NCBI GenBank assembly: GCA_036897525.1
Contig: JAYMTJ010000040.1
Span: forward strand, 1 to 64,000
Reading direction: 5' to 3'
DNA length: 64,000 nt
Source of the DNA: Pelargonium x hortorum
Lineage: Eukaryota > Streptophyta > Magnoliopsida > Geraniales > Geraniaceae
The notes under the pieces were generated by a model. It searched no databases. It worked only from the letters and a program-made list of their open reading frames with translations, and had not been told where the DNA came from. This document shows positions 63,401 to 64,000 of the stretch, piece by piece; positions within the stretch are counted from its first letter, which is position 1, and each line of letters opens with the position of its first letter. Position numbers and translations under genes: made by a program.

Positions 63401-64000
63401 CATCCATTTTATGGGTTATTTTTATTATTGGTAGAGGTCTCTTGATCATTTTAGCGAAATTTATTATCTCTCAGGTCTGCCTTATAAATAGAAGGATTCC
63501 TTTGTACTGCTACTTCACTGAATTTCTAATGTAAATAAGAAGAAAGGTCTAGTTATAGTACTGTAGTTTGCTATGTATGCAAGTAGTATTTTACAATTTT
63601 TAGAAGCTGTTTTGCCTTTGTTCATTACTTGCTATTTAGTTGTGTCGGCATTGAACAGTTCTCCGGATTTTTGGTATTCCAGCGGGTATATAAGTTACAG
63701 TTCTATAAGATTTTCAATTTACAATACGACTTTATTGAGTAACCCGGCTATAAGTTCAAGATATTTTATATTATAAAGGGGGGTATAGGAGGCTTAATGG
63801 AATATAAAGTACTATAGGGCGGCGAAATTGAAAAGATATACGGGGCGCCAAAAGTTTTGAACTATGATATATCTGCCGTAACTGGATCCTATACTAGTTT
63901 TTCGTGATTCATAAATAAAAAAGCAAGCTGTTTAAGCAAAAGCAGTGCTCGTGTTGTAAAAATAGAACCCTTATAGAGTCTAGGTGGAAACCCTCTCTTG

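Larger units (their letters stand above)
57835..64000. other. Noncoding region including a more balanced tract at 58.6-60.4 kb
   Basis: No gene recognised. Between about 58.6 and 60.4 kb, and most clearly at 59.8-60.36 kb, homopolymers and G/C cores almost vanish and the sequence looks like ordinary mixed-composition DNA. I tried to see coding motifs in it, including reverse-transcriptase and chaperone-like words, and found none. After 60.4 kb the A/T-run texture returns to the end of the window. Open frames after 62.8 kb (69 and 67 codons) have no motif. T-loop-like words near 63188 are not supported by stems. Confidence 0.5.

Noticed and set aside
1-64000. CRISPR array, insertion sequence or virus-derived element
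   Set aside because: No regularly spaced direct repeats, no transposase or reverse transcriptase motif, and no long terminal repeats were seen.

Overview
This 64 kb window is AT-rich (roughly one third G+C by eye) and almost gene-free. The longest open frame is 126 codons, no frame resembles a known protein, and TAA/TAG stops are dense in all six frames. What can be recognised is structural RNA of organelle type. It comprises the 3' end of a mitochondrial small-subunit rRNA (about 16.60-16.64 kb), a 5S-like rRNA about 2.6 kb downstream on the same strand (about 19.24-19.37 kb), a tRNA-Asp(GUC)-like gene on the minus strand (57.76-57.83 kb), and several weaker tRNA-like segments. The SSU terminus ends in GGCTGGATTGAATC, which matches plant and green-algal mitochondrial SSU rRNA as I recall it. 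SSU followed by 5S on one strand is also the plant mitochondrial order. I therefore infer a very expanded, gene-poor mitochondrial genome, probably from a green alga or other plant-related lineage. The species cannot be named from this window.

Layout. 1-8.4 kb: noncoding. 8.4-9.0 kb: repeat-rich. 9.0-16.4 kb: noncoding with microsatellites. 16.4-19.4 kb: RNA cluster (tRNA-Lys-like relic, SSU 3' end, second tRNA-like segment, 5S). 19.4-23.2 kb: noncoding, with a tract of 20.0-21.8 kb that has fewer A/T runs. 23.22-23.31 kb: possible class II tRNA on the minus strand. 23.3-57.7 kb: noncoding, with diverged dispersed repeats clearest at 39.4-39.7, 43.2-43.6, 52.2-52.4 and 53.5-54.1 kb. 57.76-57.83 kb: tRNA-Asp. 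57.8-64.0 kb: noncoding, with another more balanced tract at 58.6-60.4 kb.

Two features run through the whole window. The first is that every recognisable RNA keeps its family-defining loops but has damaged stems or missing neighbours. They are either old relics or RNAs of a fast-evolving organelle that needs editing, trans-assembly or unusual folding. The second is that the spacer DNA is peppered with short G/C-core palindromes (GGRNNYCC type) set between A and T runs, resembling the GC clusters of other large organelle genomes.

All statements are from reading the sequence. No alignment, covariance search or composition count was run.
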